Assembly (NCBI GenBank): GCA_002352055.1
Contig: DEHS01000078.1
Span: 15,131 to 23,318, forward strand
Direction of reading: 5' to 3'
DNA: 8,188 nt
Origin: Legionellaceae bacterium UBA2794
GTDB taxonomy: Bacteria > Pseudomonadota > Gammaproteobacteria > Legionellales > Legionellaceae
In this document: positions 6,579 to 8,188 of the stretch, piece by piece
Layout: every line of letters begins with the position of its first letter
How positions within the stretch are numbered: position 1 is the stretch's first letter
Position numbers and translations under genes: made by a program
The notes under the pieces: model-generated
Told to the model about the DNA's origin: nothing
The model's database searches: none
The model's input: the letters and a program-made list of their open reading frames with translations, nothing else

Positions 6579-7771
6579 ATTGCAATCGTAATATCATAAA
6601 ATTAGCCTTTGCGCTCTGTGTAATAACCATGGGGGTCAATCTACATGTACCACTTTACGCAGCGTATGCTTACCATGACGGCTACGGTTTAATAGCGACT
6701 ACGATTGCTTTCTCTTGCTACGTTGCCGGTGTTCTACCAGTGCTATTAGTCTTGGGCGGCTTATCTGATCGCATCGGTCGTCGTCCAGTGATATTAACTT
6801 CCATTATGCTCTCGGCTTTAGCAACGATATTGATGTTAACATCGCCTCATCTTACAACGTTAGCAATAGCACGGTTGTTATTGGGTATTGGAACAGCACT
6901 CATGTCAGCCACCGCAACTGTTTACATGATTGAATTATTAGACAATCAAGATTCTTCAGTTGCAGCCAATTGGGTAACCGCTAGTACTTCTATAGGATTT
7001 GGAATAGGTCCGGCTCTGACGAGTATATTTCTATTCTCAAACAACTCATTATCCCCTTATAGTTTCTGGTTGCATCTTTTTTGCTCAGCGTTAGCATTTA
7101 CATTTTTGTGGAAAATGCCGCAACAAGCTGAATATGGGATGAGTAATCCAATGTTGCGTCTACCATACTTCCCTAAAGGCGCAGTATGGTTTGGTGCAGC
7201 TGTTTTACTTTCATGGGCAACGACAGGATTGATCATATCAGTACTTCCTTCCGTGCTGGCCTTCCATAATTTAGCGCATTGGTCTGGAATATCTACGTTG
7301 ATAGCGATAAGTTGCGGGCTGTTATTTCAACCACTTGCTCGAAAATTCGAACCCTCCTATTCGACACGTATAGGTTTGGTGATCCTTTTACCGGCCTATG
7401 TTTTATTAGCCTGGGGAGCTTTGCAGGGAGTGCTCCTTGCTGTGTTGTTCGGAGCATTGGCTGCTAGTAGTGCTTGCTACGGTTTCGTATATCTTGGCGG
7501 GCTTGGTGGTGTTTCCAAACTAGCCGGTGACCAGAAAGCGAGAGCCAGCGCCGGATTTTTCCTTATGGCCTATTTGGGTTTTAGTGTGCCAGTCATGTTT
7601 ACTGGATTACTCGCGGATATTTACGGCCGCACTACTGCGCTATTGGTTTTCGGAGTGTTGCTTTCTATTAGCATAGTTCTTGTGATTCGAGGTTTGAGTG
7701 GCGTGACGAGTAAACAGAATAGTACGGAAGGGGCAGACAGTCAGATCCTTCCTTTTGCTGTTAAAAGTTGA
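6575..7771 (+). CDS. MFS transporter, drug-efflux type (transposon passenger)
   Basis: A 398-residue inner-membrane protein with about twelve hydrophobic segments, the normal size for a 12-helix major facilitator. Motif A is clear between helices 2 and 3: GGLSDRIGRR (residues 61-70) with D65, R66 and G68. Helix 4 has the RLLLGIG pattern (R100, G104, G106) of motif B. Helix 5 has GFGIGP (141-146), resembling motif C of proton antiporters. These features point to proton-coupled export, for example of drugs or metabolites, but the substrate cannot be read from the sequence. I chose ATG 6575, with GGAG eleven bases upstream and an ATGA overlap with the preceding small ORF. GTG 6539 would add twelve polar residues but has no Shine-Dalgarno; a TAA at 6524 bars anything longer. 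It is the only cargo gene and probably depends in part on tnpR transcription. Confidence 0.9.
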   Translation: MNCNRNIIKLAFALCVITMGVNLHVPLYAAYAYHDGYGLIATTIAFSCYVAGVLPVLLVLGGLSDRIGRRPVILTSIMLSALATILMLTSPHLTTLAIARLLLGIGTALMSATATVYMIELLDNQDSSVAANWVTASTSIGFGIGPALTSIFLFSNNSLSPYSFWLHLFCSALAFTFLWKMPQQAEYGMSNPMLRLPYFPKGAVWFGAAVLLSWATTGLIISVLPSVLAFHNLAHWSGISTLIAISCGLLFQPLARKFEPSYSTRIGLVILLPAYVLLAWGALQGVLLAVLFGALAASSACYGFVYLGGLGGVSKLAGDQKARASAGFFLMAYLGFSVPVMFTGLLADIYGRTTALLVFGVLLSISIVLVIRGLSGVTSKQNSTEGADSQILPFAVKS

Positions 7772-7884
7772 GTTCGGAAAATATGCAACGAACAGGAATT
7801 GATGTGAGCAGAAAAATGATTCTCTTGTTAGAACACTGTCAAAAAGACGCTATTCATTGAAATCAATTATGTCAAAGGAAATGT
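7772..7884 (+). other. Transposon tail between the MFS gene and IRR
   Basis: No clear terminator is seen. A 25-codon frame starting at ATG 7783 (MQRTGIDVSRKM, ending at a TGA at 7858-7860) has only a weak CGGA upstream and is probably chance, though it could be the start of a cargo gene whose remainder was lost. A second frame, open from 7832 after a TAG, runs without a stop through the right repeat to 8050. Confidence 0.3.
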
Positions 7885-7922
7885 CTTAAGTCGGTTGGCT
7901 GTTCCATTGCTCCCCAAGCCCG
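7885..7922 (-). repeat. Right 38-bp terminal inverted repeat (IRR)
   Basis: It begins cttaagtcggttgg and ends ccccaagcccg, and matches IRL perfectly in reverse complement over 38 bases. Identity stops on both sides: the inner neighbours (2523 and 7884) and the outer neighbours (2484 and 7923) do not pair. Confidence 0.95.
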
Positions 7923-8050
7923 GTGTTGCTGGATATGAGCTGACGCATGATATTCCAGATAAATTAAAAGGCTTACTGCCGAGTCCGAAGGAGTTGGAGG
8001 AAAAAATTCTATTTGAACTTGATTTGGATGAACATTATAGTGGTAAATAA
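7923..8050 (+). pseudogene. C-terminal fragment of an unidentified gene cut by the transposon
   Basis: Directly outside IRR a frame continues for about 42 codons (GVAGYELTHDIPDKLKG, then LLPSPKELEEKILFELDLD, ending HYSGK and TAA at 8048-8050). The composition, with alternating acidic and hydrophobic residues and a helix-like PKELEEKILFEL, looks like the end of a real protein. No start codon with a ribosome binding site exists outside the transposon. The left flank of the transposon is full of stops and does not supply the missing part. I do not recognise the family. Confidence 0.45.
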
Positions 8051-8051
8051 A

Positions 8052-8168
8052 GTGGGCTCATTCGCATTTAATGTGGGTTAACTTTTAGCTGGAGGCAATT
8101 AAAGTGGGCCAAAGATGAATTATACTCGCAATTAATTCGGGCCAAATTTAAGCTCTGTTTGCGGGCCG
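8052..8168 (+). repeat. Spaced GGG(C) repeats, possibly an IS21-like end
   Basis: Five related blocks occur at 8052 (gtgggctc), 8073 (gtgggtta), 8104 (gtgggccaaa), 8138 (cgggccaaa) and 8162 (cgggccga), about two to three helical turns apart, several preceded by an AATTAA or ATTTAA run. ctcgcaat (8125-8132) is also repeated inverted at 8180-8187. Multiple spaced TGGGCC-like blocks are typical of the transposase-binding ends of IS21-family elements. The window ends before any istA or istB gene could be seen, so this is a resemblance only. No gene is supported in 8051-8188. Confidence 0.35.
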
Positions 8169-8188
8169 AGTGATTTATGATTGCGAGC

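Larger units (their letters stand above)
2485..7922. mobile_element. Complete Tn3-family transposon carrying an MFS transporter
   Basis: A 5,438-bp element with perfect 38-bp terminal inverted repeats (2485-2522 and 7885-7922). Its order is tnpA (minus), resolution site, tnpR (plus), a small ORF, and an MFS transporter (plus). Divergent tnpA and tnpR around the resolution site is a common arrangement in the Tn3 family. All expected parts look intact: DDE triad in TnpA, catalytic serine in TnpR, paired dimer motifs between them. Replicative transposition through a cointegrate, resolved by TnpR, is expected from the family. The five bases outside the ends differ (attat on the left, gtgtt on the right), so the usual 5-bp target duplication is missing. 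Confidence 0.93.

Noticed and set aside
8052..8168. CRISPR array
   Set aside because: The repeat blocks are short, imperfect and irregularly spaced, with no unique spacers of constant length.

Overview
The window is AT-rich bacterial DNA with tightly spaced genes and Shine-Dalgarno-type starts. Nothing in it fixes the species. The mix of small secreted or membrane hypotheticals and low-GC proteobacterial-style proteins is compatible with a Legionella-like gammaproteobacterium, but that is an impression, not a demonstration.

Left part (1-2484), probable resident DNA: a four-helix membrane protein (153-605), a degenerate CheY-like receiver protein (680-1072), a small secreted protein built of four exact 9-residue (D/N)G(S/T) repeats (1245-1520), a likely bidirectional terminator, and a convergent minus-strand hypothetical (1678-2286) whose 5' end looks abnormal. 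The 198 bases before the transposon hold two overlapping, mutually exclusive inverted repeats.

Middle (2485-7922), a complete 5,438-bp Tn3-family transposon bounded by perfect 38-bp inverted repeats. Its order is: left repeat, tnpA (minus; intact DDE triad), a resolution site of repeated gcaaaa-N8-ttttgc dimer motifs, tnpR (plus; serine recombinase), a 27-codon small ORF, an MFS efflux-type transporter (plus), right repeat. tnpA and tnpR diverge from the resolution site, which should also control both. The transporter is the passenger gene and is probably expressed at least partly by read-through from tnpR, with the small ORF coupled to it through an ATGA overlap.

Right part (7923-8188): the end of an unidentified reading frame that stays open out of the right repeat, then about 115 bases of spaced GGG(C) repeats resembling the end of an IS21-type insertion sequence. 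The transposon has no 5-bp target duplication and the two flanks do not join into one gene, so the junctions were probably rearranged after insertion. Apart from the passenger transporter and its small ORF, the transposon is of a well-known kind; I do not see a wholly new system here.
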